Source: Streptomyces sp. NA04227 (GTDB lineage: Bacteria; Actinomycetota; Actinomycetes; Streptomycetales; Streptomycetaceae). Taken from it: a stretch of DNA of 64,000 bases. This document shows, piece by piece, positions 55,946 to 64,000 of this stretch; the first letter of the stretch is position 1; the number at the start of each line of letters is the position of its first letter. The stretch lies in NCBI RefSeq assembly GCF_013364195.1, contig NZ_CP054918.1, forward strand, positions 1,911,001-1,975,000, given 5' to 3'. Below the pieces are notes generated by a model. The model saw only the letters and a program-made list of their open reading frames with translations. It had not been told where the DNA came from and did not search any database. The position numbers and the translations under genes are program-made.

Positions 55946-57163
55946 TCAGCCCAGGTCCCGCAGCGGGATGCGGCGGAACTCCACGGTCTCGTACGTGCCG
56001 CGTACGCCGGTCTCGTAGAGGATGCCGACGGTCGCCCGGTCGGTCTGCACCAAGTCCGAGTAGGCGGCGGGCTGTTCGGAGAGCAGCAGCTTGCGGCGGA
56101 AGGTCGCGCCCTGGTCCGTGGAGGCCCAGATCGCCATCGAGCGGCGGGCGGTGGGCACCGAGGGGCCGGAGAACAACAACGGCGCCCGGTGGCCCGCCGC
56201 CTGGAGCACACTGGCCTGGACGATCGGCACGTCGTTCAGCGTCGGCTGGACCCGGTAGGGCCGCTCCAGCGTGCGCCCGCCGTCGCCGGAGTACGCGTCG
56301 AGCCGGTTGCCGGTGGAGGTGCCGTGCTGGTCGCGTGAGCTGAAGTACAGCCTTCCGCCCGGGAGTTGGGCCGCCGTCGACTCGTTGGCGTTGTCGACGC
56401 CCTCGTAGGAATCCTCGACGAAGCCGAGCCGCCAGGTGCGCCCACCGTTGTCGCTGAGCAGCGCGTGGGCCCCGTAGTACTTGGGCTCCTGGCCGGTGTC
56501 GGCGGAACCGGCGGGCGGGGCGACGGAGTGGTTGGCGGGCACCACCAGCCGGCCCCGGTGCGGCCCCTCGGTCAGCGCCACGGCGTGCCCCGGGCCGGTG
56601 GCGTACCAGCGCCAGCCCGGCCGTTTGACGTCGGCGGTGATCTCGCGCGGCGACGAGAAGTGCCGTCCGTCGTCCCGGCTGCTCTGCACGAACACCCGGC
56701 GGCTCTGCTCCGCGGTGACCTCGCCGCGCATTATCTGCGCCTCCGTCACCTTGCCGCTGTTGTACGAGGTCAGCAGCACCACCCGGCCACTGCGCGGGTC
56801 GACGACCGGCGCCGGGTTCCCCCGGGTGTCGCCGCCGCCCGCGGCCACCACGCTCATCGGGCCCCAGGTGCAGCCGCCGTCCCGCGAACGCCGCAGCACT
56901 ACATCGATGTTGCCGGTGTCCCCCGCCCCGCCGACCCGGCCCTCGGCGAAGGCGAGCACGGTACCGGCCCGGGTCCGTACGGCGGCCGGGATGCGATAGG
57001 TGTCGTAGCCGCCCTGCCCCGACACGAAGGGGACGGACGAGGTGCAACGGGCCTGCCCGGAGGCCGAGTTGGCATGCGCGGCGGGAGTGGCGAGGGTTGC
57101 CGCGGCCAGTGCGGTGAGTCCGGCGGCAAGGCAGGTGAGGGTGCGGCGTCTCGTGGCAGGCAT
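55946..57163 (-). CDS. Secreted sialidase (exo-alpha-sialidase, GH33)
   Basis: A 405-residue exported six-bladed propeller. The signal peptide TLTCLAAGLTALAAATLATP is cleaved near AAHANS. The arginine-triad RIP motif is in YDTYRIPAAVRTRAG (about residue 55), with FAEGRVGGAGDTGNID giving the catalytic Asp region. Asp-box repeats are SRDGGCTWG, SRDDGRHFSSP, SDNGGRTWRLG, SGDGGRTLERP and STDQGATF. The nucleophile Tyr/Glu pair probably lies in AYSDLVQTDRATVGILYETG. The enzyme releases terminal sialic acids outside the cell. The start at ATG 57163 has AGGAG 4-5 nt upstream. It converges on the importer/aldolase operon and fits the same pathway. Confidence 0.9.
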   Translation of the reverse strand: MPATRRRTLTCLAAGLTALAAATLATPAAHANSASGQARCTSSVPFVSGQGGYDTYRIPAAVRTRAGTVLAFAEGRVGGAGDTGNIDVVLRRSRDGGCTWGPMSVVAAGGGDTRGNPAPVVDPRSGRVVLLTSYNSGKVTEAQIMRGEVTAEQSRRVFVQSSRDDGRHFSSPREITADVKRPGWRWYATGPGHAVALTEGPHRGRLVVPANHSVAPPAGSADTGQEPKYYGAHALLSDNGGRTWRLGFVEDSYEGVDNANESTAAQLPGGRLYFSSRDQHGTSTGNRLDAYSGDGGRTLERPYRVQPTLNDVPIVQASVLQAAGHRAPLLFSGPSVPTARRSMAIWASTDQGATFRRKLLLSEQPAAYSDLVQTDRATVGILYETGVRGTYETVEFRRIPLRDLG

Positions 57164-57276
57164 CGCTCTCCTAGCGGGGCGGGACATGCGGGACATGGGA
57201 CGTGGGATGTTCCCCGCGCGGAAAGTATCGACGGCCGGTGGGGACGGCAAGAGGCGCGGGGCCGGAGGAGTGAGAA

Positions 57277-57316
57277 GTGGGGCGCGCCCGGCCGTTCGGC
57301 CCAGGGCACGCCCCAC
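57277..57316 (-). terminator. Terminator of the two-component system
   Basis: Read on the minus strand, GTGGGGCGTGCCC pairs with GGGCGCGCCCCAC (13 bp with one wobble) around a GC-rich loop, 23 bp after the response-regulator stop. Confidence 0.8.
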
Positions 57317-57338
57317 CTTGCTCACCGCATCGCGCGCC

Positions 57339-58016
57339 TCACCGCTGCCCGGGCGTCACCAGCCCCGACTCGTAGGCCACGATGACCAGTTGGGCGCGGT
57401 CGCGGGCGCCGAGTTTGCCCATGATGCGGCTGACGTGGGTCTTGGCGGTGAGCGGGCTGAGGCCCAGCGCGTTGGCGATCTCGGCGTTGTTGAGTCCGCG
57501 GGCGACCAGGGTGAGCACCTGCCGCTCCCGCTCGGAGAGCCCCTCCGGACCGCCGACCAGGTCGACCTTGGTGACCGGCGTCGACAGGAAACGGGCGATC
57601 AGCCGGGAGGTCGGCCCGGGCGAGAGCAGCGCGTCACCGGCGGCCACCGTGCGGATGGCGTCCAGGAGTTCGGCGGGACGGGTGTCCTTGACCAGGAACC
57701 CGGAGGCCCCGGCGCGCAGGGCGTCGACGATGTGCTCGTCGGTGGCGTACGTGGTCAGGACGAGCACCTTGACGTCCGCGAGGCTCGCGTCGTCCGCGAT
57801 GATCCGGGTCGCCTCGATCCCGTCGAGCCCGGGCATCCGGATGTCCATGACGACGAGGTCGGCACGCGCGCTGTGCAACAGCTCCACCGCCTCGTTGCCG
57901 GTCCCGGCCTGCCCCACGACCTCCATGTCGGGGGCGGACTCGACGAGCATGGCGAAGGCGGCACGCACCAGGTGCTGGTCGTCGGCGAGCAGCACACGGA
58001 TAGGAGTGGTGGTCAC
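57339..58016 (-). CDS. NarL/LuxR-type response regulator
   Basis: A 225-residue response regulator. The receiver starts TPIRVLLADDQHLVRAAFAM, with phospho-Asp in LVVMDIRMPGLDGIEATRII (about residue 56), the switch Thr in VLVLTTYATDEHI and Lys in FLVKDTRPAELLDA. The C-terminal HTH (LSERERQVLTLVARGLNNAE, IANALGLSPLTAKTHVSRIM) binds DNA. GTG 58016 has GGAGG 7 nt upstream. It follows the histidine kinase by 88 bp on the same strand. It may control the MMPL transporter upstream, where an 18-bp palindrome is found. Confidence 0.93.
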   Translation of the reverse strand: MTTTPIRVLLADDQHLVRAAFAMLVESAPDMEVVGQAGTGNEAVELLHSARADLVVMDIRMPGLDGIEATRIIADDASLADVKVLVLTTYATDEHIVDALRAGASGFLVKDTRPAELLDAIRTVAAGDALLSPGPTSRLIARFLSTPVTKVDLVGGPEGLSERERQVLTLVARGLNNAEIANALGLSPLTAKTHVSRIMGKLGARDRAQLVIVAYESGLVTPGQR

Positions 58017-58104
58017 GGGGTCCTCCGCATCACAGGGCCTCGGCAGGATACGGCCTCGGCGAAACAGGACGGCCGCCGCGCGGGCGGGCCGGGCAGTGCG
58101 GGTA

Positions 58105-59346
58105 TCACAAGGCCTCGGCGGGCAGCGGAAGTTGGGCCCGTACGGCGAAACCGCCCTCGCGGCGGGGGCCGACGGTGAGCGCGCCGCCGACGCTGCGCGC
58201 ACGCTCGCGCATACCGGTGAGGCCAAAGCCCGGACCGTGCGCGGGGATCTCCCCGCCGCGCCCGTCGTCGGTGATCTCCACGTGCAGCGCCGCGTCTTCG
58301 GCGCGCAGCCCGACGCACACGGCGGGGTTCGGGCCGGCGTGCCGTACCGCGTTGGTGAGCGCCTCCTGCACGATCCGGTACGCGGCGGCGCCGACGGCGG
58401 GCGGCACTTCGGGGGTCTCGATCGACAAGTCGACCTTGGCGCCCGCCGTGCGGGCCGCGCGCACCAGGTCGGGCACCCCGTCGAGTCCGGGCACCGGTCC
58501 GCGGCCACCGCCGGGCTCGGCTCCGGCGTCGGAGCCGCGCAGCACTTCGAGTGTGGTGCGCAGCTCGCCGCGCGCGGTACGGCAGGTCTCGGCGATGTCC
58601 TCCAGGGCGGCGCCGACCGCGGCACGGTCCAGGCGCCCCGGGTCGGTCTGCAGCACATGGGCGGCGACCGAGGTGCGCACCCCGATCAGCGTGATGCTGT
58701 GCGCGAGCAGGTCGTGCAGGTCCCGCGCGATGCGCAGCCGCTCCTCGGCGACCCTGCGGCGCGCCTCCTCCTCCCGGGTCCGTTCGGCCCGTTCGGCGCG
58801 TTGCACGATGGAGTCCACGTACTGCCGATAGATGCGCACATTCGTGCCGAGGAACAGCATCACCAGGATCCAGCCCGAGATCTGCAGAAGCTCGATGCCG
58901 TTCTGGGAGTCGTTCACCATCACGATCGTGATGGTGATGGTCAGCACGACGGCGGCCACGAAGATCATCCGCAGCGGGCGCCCGGTGGCCGCGACCGTGT
59001 ACAGGACCAGGAAGGTCTGTACGAGAGGTGCCCACAGCGCGTGGTCGAGCGCGTGGTACGGGGTGATCAGCGCGATGAACGCGAGCAGCGCGAGGACCGG
59101 CCGGATCCGCCGCCCGGCGACGACCAGGGAGCTCGCCATGAGCAGCACCCAGCCGACGGCGTCGGGCCTGTTCGAGGGGTCGCCGTACAGGCCGATGGCC
59201 ACCGAGACGACGCAGGCGACCACGGCCAGTATGGCGTCGTTGCGCACCTTGTTCGGGGCCGTCAGAGGATCCCGGTTGGCCACCGCGAGGATCCGCTCGG
59301 CAACGCCCGGCACAGCCGCGGGGGTTCGGGGGGAAACGTCGTCCAC
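58105..59346 (-). CDS. Sensor histidine kinase (HisKA_3 type)
   Basis: A 413-residue membrane sensor. Hydrophobic segments near residues 35-160 include AILAVVACVVSVAIGLYG, AVGWVLLMASSLVVAG, PVLALLAFIALITPYHAL, TFLVLYTVAATG, MIFVAAVVLTITITIVMV and ISGWILVMLFLGTNV, about five or six spans with little extracellular loop. The dimerisation/phosphoacceptor helix has His in RLRIARDLHDLLAHSITLIG (about 220), and the ATPase domain has EALTNAVRHAGPN and GPGFGLTGMRERARSVGGAL. It is thus an intramembrane-type NarL-family sensor. GTG 59346 is chosen for its GAGGA 8 nt upstream; ATG 59355 is an alternative. The frame stays open further upstream only because the hairpin array has no stop codons. Confidence 0.9.
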   Translation of the reverse strand: MDDVSPRTPAAVPGVAERILAVANRDPLTAPNKVRNDAILAVVACVVSVAIGLYGDPSNRPDAVGWVLLMASSLVVAGRRIRPVLALLAFIALITPYHALDHALWAPLVQTFLVLYTVAATGRPLRMIFVAAVVLTITITIVMVNDSQNGIELLQISGWILVMLFLGTNVRIYRQYVDSIVQRAERAERTREEEARRRVAEERLRIARDLHDLLAHSITLIGVRTSVAAHVLQTDPGRLDRAAVGAALEDIAETCRTARGELRTTLEVLRGSDAGAEPGGGRGPVPGLDGVPDLVRAARTAGAKVDLSIETPEVPPAVGAAAYRIVQEALTNAVRHAGPNPAVCVGLRAEDAALHVEITDDGRGGEIPAHGPGFGLTGMRERARSVGGALTVGPRREGGFAVRAQLPLPAEAL

Positions 59347-59430
59347 GGGGCCCATCCTCTTCCAGGCGTGCGCCCCCGGCCCAGCCGGGGGCACTGTGCA
59401 GCGGCGGCCGGGGCCGCCGGAAGTGCGCTT

Positions 59431-59729
59431 CCCTCTCCCGGCCGCGGAGGAGGCCGGGAGAGGGAGATGAGTCCCCCTCCCGGCCACGGGGGAGAGACCG
59501 GGAGGGGGAGGTCTTTCCCTCTCTCGGCCACGGGGGAGAGACCGAGAGAGGGAAGCTGTCCCCCCTCTTGGCCACGGGGGAGAGACCAAGAGGGGGAAGT
59601 CGTCCCCTCTCTCGGCCACGGGGGAGAGACCGAGAGAGGGAGGTGGTTCCTCCTCCCGACGACGGGGGAGGCCGGGGAGGAGGAATGGGGTCCCCTCCCC
59701 CGACGACGGGGGAAGGCCGGGGGAGGGGA
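59431..59729. repeat. Tandem array of seven hairpins with covarying stems
   Basis: Seven inverted repeats start near 59431, 59472, 59515, 59561, 59605, 59647 and 59691 (period 41-46 bp). Perfect stems are 13, 12, 13, 11, 11, 11 and 11 bp. Left arms include CCCTCTCCCGGCC, CCCCCTCCCGG, TTCCCTCTCTCGG, CCCCCTCTTGG, CCCTCTCTCGG, TTCCTCCTCCC and TCCCCTCCCCC; every substitution is matched in the right arm. Units 2-5 share an identical 14-nt loop, CCACGGGGGAGAGA; units 6 and 7 have related 17-nt loops. The array begins 4 bp past the stop of the MMPL gene and lies between it and the sensor kinase, all on the minus strand. Confidence 0.9.
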
Positions 59730-59733
59730 GCTT

Positions 59734-61818
59734 TCAGGAGGAGGCCGCGCCCACCGGTTCGGGCTTGGGGGCTTCCTCGGGGGAGGGCGCCTTCGACAGC
59801 GCGCCCGGCCACCAGACCCTGCGGCCGAGCAGCACGCTCGCCGAGGTGACCAGGTAGGTGCGCACCAGGAAGGTGTCGAGCAGGACACCGACCGCGATGA
59901 TGAAGCCCATCTCGACCAGGAGCACCAGCGGCATGCTGGTGAGCACCGCGAAGGTCGCGGCCAGGACGAGTCCGGCCGAGGCGATCACCGTTCCCGTGGT
60001 GCGCAGCGAGGTCAGTGCGGCGGCCGCGGGTTCGGCTCCCGCGAGTGCCTCCTCGCGCATCCGGTGCATCAGGAAGATGCCGTAGTCGACGCCGAGGGCC
60101 ACCAGGAAGACGAAGGTCAGCAGTCCGATTCCGGGGTCGGTGCCGTCGAAGCCGAACACCGGGCCGAAGACGAGGCCTGCGATGCCGAGCGAGGCTCCCC
60201 AGACCGCCACCACGACGACGGTCAGCAGCAGCGAGGCCACCACCGAGCGCAGTAGCGCCATCAGGATGAGCATCACGCAGACCAGCACCAGCGGGACGAT
60301 GATCTTCGTGTCCCTCGCGTTGGTGTCCTTCAGGTCGATCTGCTCGGCGCTGGGCCCGCCGACGTACGAGCCGTCGAGCGAGTCACGCAGCGTCTTGATG
60401 GTCCTGGTCTCCCCCGCGGACTGCGGCCGGTCCTCGGCGACGACCGAGATCTCCGTCCAGCCGGTACCGACCCGGCCGGTGTCCGCGCTGGACACGCCCT
60501 CGGTGGCACGGATCCGCTCCAGGGACTGCGCGGAGCCCTGGGTCGGCGTCAGCACGGTGATGGGCTGGGTGCTGTGCTCGGGGTAGGCGTCGGCCAGCGT
60601 CTGCATCGCGGTGACCGCGTCGGGCTTCTCGGTGAAGGAGTCCTCCTGCTTGAGGGCTCCCGGCAGGTTGAAGGCACCGAGCGCGAGCGCACCGAGCAGC
60701 ACGCCACCACCGACCAGTACGGCGAGCGGCCTGCGTTCGGCCGAACCGCCCATGGCGGCGAAGATGCTGCGGCGGCCTTCCTTGGGCTGGCTGCCGAAGG
60801 TCGGCACGATCGGCCAGAACACACGCCGTCCGAGCAGTACGAGGATCGCGGGCAGCAGGGTGAGCATCGCGGCCAGCGCGCACAGCACACCGACGGTGCC
60901 CAGCGGGCCCATACCGCGGCTGCTGTTGAGGTCGGCCGCCAGGAGGCACAGGAGTCCGGCCGCCACGGTTCCGGAGGAGGCCAGTACGGCCGGTCCGCAG
61001 CCGCGCAGCGCGGTCGTCATCGCCTCGTACGGGCTCTCGATGCGCCGCAGTTCCTCGCGGTACCGGGCGACGAGCAGCAGTGCGTAGTCGGTGCCCGCTC
61101 CGAACACGAGGATCGTCATGACCGCCGTGCCCTGACCGCTGACCGGGGTGTCGAAGCCCTTGTTGAGACCGTAGGCGACGGCCATCGACAGGAAGTCCGC
61201 GATACCGGCGACGACCAGCGGCACCAGCCACAGGAACGGGCTGCGGTAGATGAGGATCAGCAGGATCGCGACGACGGCGACCGTGGTGTAGAGCAGGGGG
61301 CCGTCGACCGAGGTGTAGACCTCGGCGGCGTCGGTGGCCAGTGCGCCCGGACCGCCGACGTCGACGTTCAGACCGCCCTCGCTCTTGACGACGTCCCGGA
61401 CATCGTTGACGAATTCGTCGCGCGCCTTCTCGTCCGTGCCGGGCTCGGTGCTGCCCACCGGGAACATCAGCGTCGTGCCGTCCTTGGACGGAGCTCCCTG
61501 CGGCTCCTTGACCAGCTTGACGGAGTCCGCGAGGCGCTCCACCTGCTCGGTGGCCTTCGCCTTGTCCGCGGTGGTCAGTCCGCCGTCACGGTGGTAGACG
61601 AGCACCAGCCGGGTCGTCTCGCCACCCGGCAACTCGTCCTGCATCTCCGCGACCTGCGTGGAGTCCGCGCTGGCGGGCAGGTAGTCGACCGCGCGGTCGC
61701 GCTGCACATCGGCCAGCTTGTTGCCGAAGGGGCCGAGCACGGCGAGCGCCGCCACCCACAGTCCGAGCACAATCCAGGGAACTGTTCTGAGCTTCCCTGA
61801 AATCTTTCCTGCCCCCAT
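59734..61818 (-). CDS. MMPL-family (RND-type) transporter
   Basis: A 694-residue membrane protein with about twelve spans in two repeats. It opens KLRTVPWIVLGLWVAALAVL; the first external domain covers about residues 40-165, followed by TTVAVVAILLILIYRSPFLW. The core proton-relay-like segment is VFGAGTDYALLLVARYREEL (about 235-255). The second repeat contains IGLLTFVFLVALGVDYGIFL (about 565-585) with the equivalent GVDYG motif. Such proteins export lipids, siderophores or drugs in actinobacteria; the cargo here is unknown. AGGAGG is about 9 nt before ATG 61818. An upstream palindrome and the adjacent two-component system suggest regulated expression. Confidence 0.93.
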   Translation of the reverse strand: MGAGKISGKLRTVPWIVLGLWVAALAVLGPFGNKLADVQRDRAVDYLPASADSTQVAEMQDELPGGETTRLVLVYHRDGGLTTADKAKATEQVERLADSVKLVKEPQGAPSKDGTTLMFPVGSTEPGTDEKARDEFVNDVRDVVKSEGGLNVDVGGPGALATDAAEVYTSVDGPLLYTTVAVVAILLILIYRSPFLWLVPLVVAGIADFLSMAVAYGLNKGFDTPVSGQGTAVMTILVFGAGTDYALLLVARYREELRRIESPYEAMTTALRGCGPAVLASSGTVAAGLLCLLAADLNSSRGMGPLGTVGVLCALAAMLTLLPAILVLLGRRVFWPIVPTFGSQPKEGRRSIFAAMGGSAERRPLAVLVGGGVLLGALALGAFNLPGALKQEDSFTEKPDAVTAMQTLADAYPEHSTQPITVLTPTQGSAQSLERIRATEGVSSADTGRVGTGWTEISVVAEDRPQSAGETRTIKTLRDSLDGSYVGGPSAEQIDLKDTNARDTKIIVPLVLVCVMLILMALLRSVVASLLLTVVVVAVWGASLGIAGLVFGPVFGFDGTDPGIGLLTFVFLVALGVDYGIFLMHRMREEALAGAEPAAAALTSLRTTGTVIASAGLVLAATFAVLTSMPLVLLVEMGFIIAVGVLLDTFLVRTYLVTSASVLLGRRVWWPGALSKAPSPEEAPKPEPVGAASS

Positions 61819-61940
61819 GAGTTCCAGCCTCCTACGGCGCGGGGTTCTCCAGCGCTTCCAGCCTCTCGCCCCCAGAACAGCGATTCGTCAAGCCTGAGAG
61901 CGAACCCGTCGGTACTGCGAGGGTCGGCTGCACTGGTGTG

Positions 61941-61958
61941 TTACTCCCGGGGGAGTAA
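61941..61958. promoter_or_regulatory. 18-bp palindromic operator upstream of the MMPL gene
   Basis: TTACTCCC-GG-GGGAGTAA has perfect 8-bp arms, about 123 bp upstream of the transporter start. It is the only AT-containing palindrome in its surroundings. Candidate binders are the nearby NarL-type response regulator or an unlinked TetR-family repressor. Confidence 0.55.
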
Positions 61959-62005
61959 TCGCCTGGAGTACGCGGAGGGGCCGGCGGGCTTCCGGAGAGG
62001 CTGCC

Positions 62006-62043
62006 GGGCGGGGCCGTGTGGGGCGGTGTGGGGCAGTGTTGGG
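62006..62043 (+). other. Potential G-quadruplex tract
   Basis: Five G-runs of three or four (62006-08, 62010-13, 62020-23, 62030-33, 62041-43) are separated by 1, 6, 6 and 7 nt, meeting the usual G3+ with loops of 1-7 rule. The tract includes two direct GTGTGGGGC repeats. It lies in the intergenic region, on the template strand for the MMPL transcript. Confidence 0.5.
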
Positions 62044-62174
62044 TGGTGTGAGTGTGCCGGGGCGTCAGGTGTGGCTGGAGGTGGGGAGTTGCCCACATCG
62101 GGCTTCAACTGCGGTCATCGGTACAGGACTTCGGGTGGAAGCTTCGGACCGGGACTCCTGGGCGGGCGGGGGCC

Positions 62175-62870
62175 TCAGGACGGCGTACGTGCCGCCGTGA
62201 GGAGTCGCTCCACGTCCTCGACATCGATGGTGAGCGCCTGTCCGACGGCGCACAGCACCGCGCGCTCCGCCGGGGTGTACGGGCCGTCGGCGAGTGCGAC
62301 GCGCGCTCCGTGCAGGAGGATCGCCTCCCGGCCCGCTCCCGCGAGATAGGGCGCCAGCGGCGCGAGGGCCTCGTGCAGCTCCACGGCGAGGCCCGCCTCG
62401 CAGGAGTCGCTGCCGCCCCGTACCGAGGTGACCTCGTCGTTGAGGGCCTCGGCCAGTTCGCGCAGCCGGGCGCCCGGACAGTCGTTGACCCCGGCGCCCC
62501 GCAGCACACGCACCGCGGTGTCCAGAGCCGGGGCCGTGGTCCCACCGGCGACGAGCGAGGCGAGCGTCACGGCCTGTACGGCGTCCCGCAGCATCGCGGT
62601 CAGCCGGTGCGTGGTCGGGTGGTCGAGCACATCGGTGCTGAACCGCTCCTGGCAGGCGACACATTCGATGACCGGCGCGGCCGTACCGCGCGGCAGCATC
62701 GGAATACCGAACAGCGCGAGAAAGCGACGGCCGTTGCGACGCTGGTAGTTGCGGTCCCCGCCGCAACCCGGACAGAAGAACTCGCCGTCGCCCACCGTGC
62801 TCCAGACGGTGTGGGTGCCGACGAGACGCGAGAGCAGCACAGCGGGGGCTCGTCCTCGTCCTGGCAGCAC
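62175..62870 (-). CDS. TerB-like protein with N-terminal zinc ribbon
   Basis: A 231-residue cytoplasmic protein. The N-terminus has two Cys-x2-Cys pairs (FFCPGCGGDRNYQRRNGRRF and IECVACQERFSTDVL), a zinc ribbon. The helical C-terminal domain, with VALADGPYTPAERAVLCAVG near the end, matches the TerB/TerB-like fold, whose acidic D-G-x-x-x-x-x-E signature is present; TerB proteins relate to tellurite resistance and membrane stress. A role in tellurite resistance is not supported by any other ter gene here. GGAGGTGA is about 4 nt before GTG 62870. I recall the same neighbour next to leuA in Streptomyces. Confidence 0.8.
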   Translation of the reverse strand: MLPGRGRAPAVLLSRLVGTHTVWSTVGDGEFFCPGCGGDRNYQRRNGRRFLALFGIPMLPRGTAAPVIECVACQERFSTDVLDHPTTHRLTAMLRDAVQAVTLASLVAGGTTAPALDTAVRVLRGAGVNDCPGARLRELAEALNDEVTSVRGGSDSCEAGLAVELHEALAPLAPYLAGAGREAILLHGARVALADGPYTPAERAVLCAVGQALTIDVEDVERLLTAARTPS

Positions 62871-63032
62871 CGTTCACCTCCGTAACGACACGGATACGCT
62901 CCATCGCGCTCCGTTGGCCCCGCCGCGATCCCCAAGAGGGAGATCCCGGTTCCGGGCCGACGCATGGGCGTGATGTTAGCCACATCCCCCGGGTGCCGTC
63001 AGCAGTACGGACAAGAGGTGGCCGGGAGACGA

Positions 63033-63071
63033 CCCGGCCCCCGCGGACCGGAAAACTCCGCGGGGGCCGGG
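63033..63071 (-). terminator. Terminator of leuA
   Basis: CCCGGCCCCCGCGGA pairs perfectly with TCCGCGGGGGCCGGG (15 bp) around a 9-nt loop, CCGGAAAAC, 11 bp beyond the leuA stop in its direction of transcription. Confidence 0.92.
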
Positions 63072-63081
63072 AAGGTGCGGG

Positions 63082-64000
<919 letters not shown>

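Larger units (their letters stand above)
61819..62174. other. Gene-free region upstream of the MMPL gene
   Basis: A 356-bp gap between the MMPL start and the end of the TerB-like gene. It contains the 18-bp palindrome at 61941, a TTGACG that may be a -35 box on the minus strand about 70 bp before the MMPL start, and a G-rich tract at 62006. No gene is credible. Confidence 0.5.

Noticed and set aside
59431..59729. CRISPR array or repeat-protein gene in the hairpin array
   Set aside because: Units have no unique spacers, they are adjoining imperfect inverted repeats, and no cas genes are near. The open frames across it exist because the units lack stop codons; stem covariation points to nucleic-acid structure instead.

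Overview
The window is a chromosomal segment from a Streptomyces or very close actinomycete. The DNA is very GC-rich, with strong third-position GC bias and many GTG starts. Marker genes include an HrdA-type principal-like sigma factor, the nitrate/nitrite assimilation genes, Zur/ZnuACB, an XRE/DUF397 pair and a class F-type sortase. From memory, the order sigma factor - dnaG - dgt - nasA - nirBD - ppdK - glyS - znuACB/zur - uppS - recO - leuA follows the S. coelicolor SCO2465-SCO2528 neighbourhood. This is therefore core chromosome, not a mobile island. I saw no insertion sequence, phage, tRNA, rRNA or CRISPR array.

Layout. 1-8.4 kb: start of a secreted lipase-like gene, a GatB/YqeY-domain protein, HrdA-like sigma factor, DNA primase, a ferredoxin-reductase-like flavoprotein, dGTPase-like HD hydrolase and sirohydrochlorin chelatase, all on the minus strand. 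8.8-20.7 kb: a DUF218 protein with a likely frameshift in its N-terminus, then assimilatory nitrate reductase. Next come a gamma-glutamylcyclotransferase/CutA pair, an FMN reductase with a SoxR box, a surface-protein/sortase pair, and a nitrite reductase operon (FAD oxidoreductase, nirB, nirD). The nitrate and nitrite reductase genes share a 39-bp upstream element in almost the same position, probably the GlnR/NnaR operator. The chelatase supplies siroheme for NirB.

20.9-38.6 kb: PhoX-family protein, small exported protein, SRPBCC/DUF4287 protein, SDR, pyruvate phosphate dikinase with a palindrome-rich leader, and a ROK regulator divergent from a glucosidase/debranching pair across a clear inverted repeat. 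Then come an aldo/keto reductase, dihydrouridine synthase, a DUF397/XRE pair and a secreted endonuclease. 38.9-48 kb: propeller-like membrane-anchored protein, glyS, Zur-controlled znuACB with zur, uppS and recO.

48.2-57.2 kb: a GntR/FadR regulator divergent from an oligopeptide-type ABC transporter operon (lipoprotein, permease, fused permease-ATPase, ATPase) ending in a NanA/DapA-family aldolase, followed by a convergent secreted sialidase. This reads as a sialic-acid release, uptake and cleavage system, with matching operator-like palindromes beside both regulator and operon. 57.3-62 kb: NarL-type two-component system downstream of an MMPL transporter. Between transporter and kinase lies a tandem array of seven hairpins whose stems vary with compensatory changes, the most unusual structure in the window. 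The window closes with a TerB-like protein and the 3' part of leuA.
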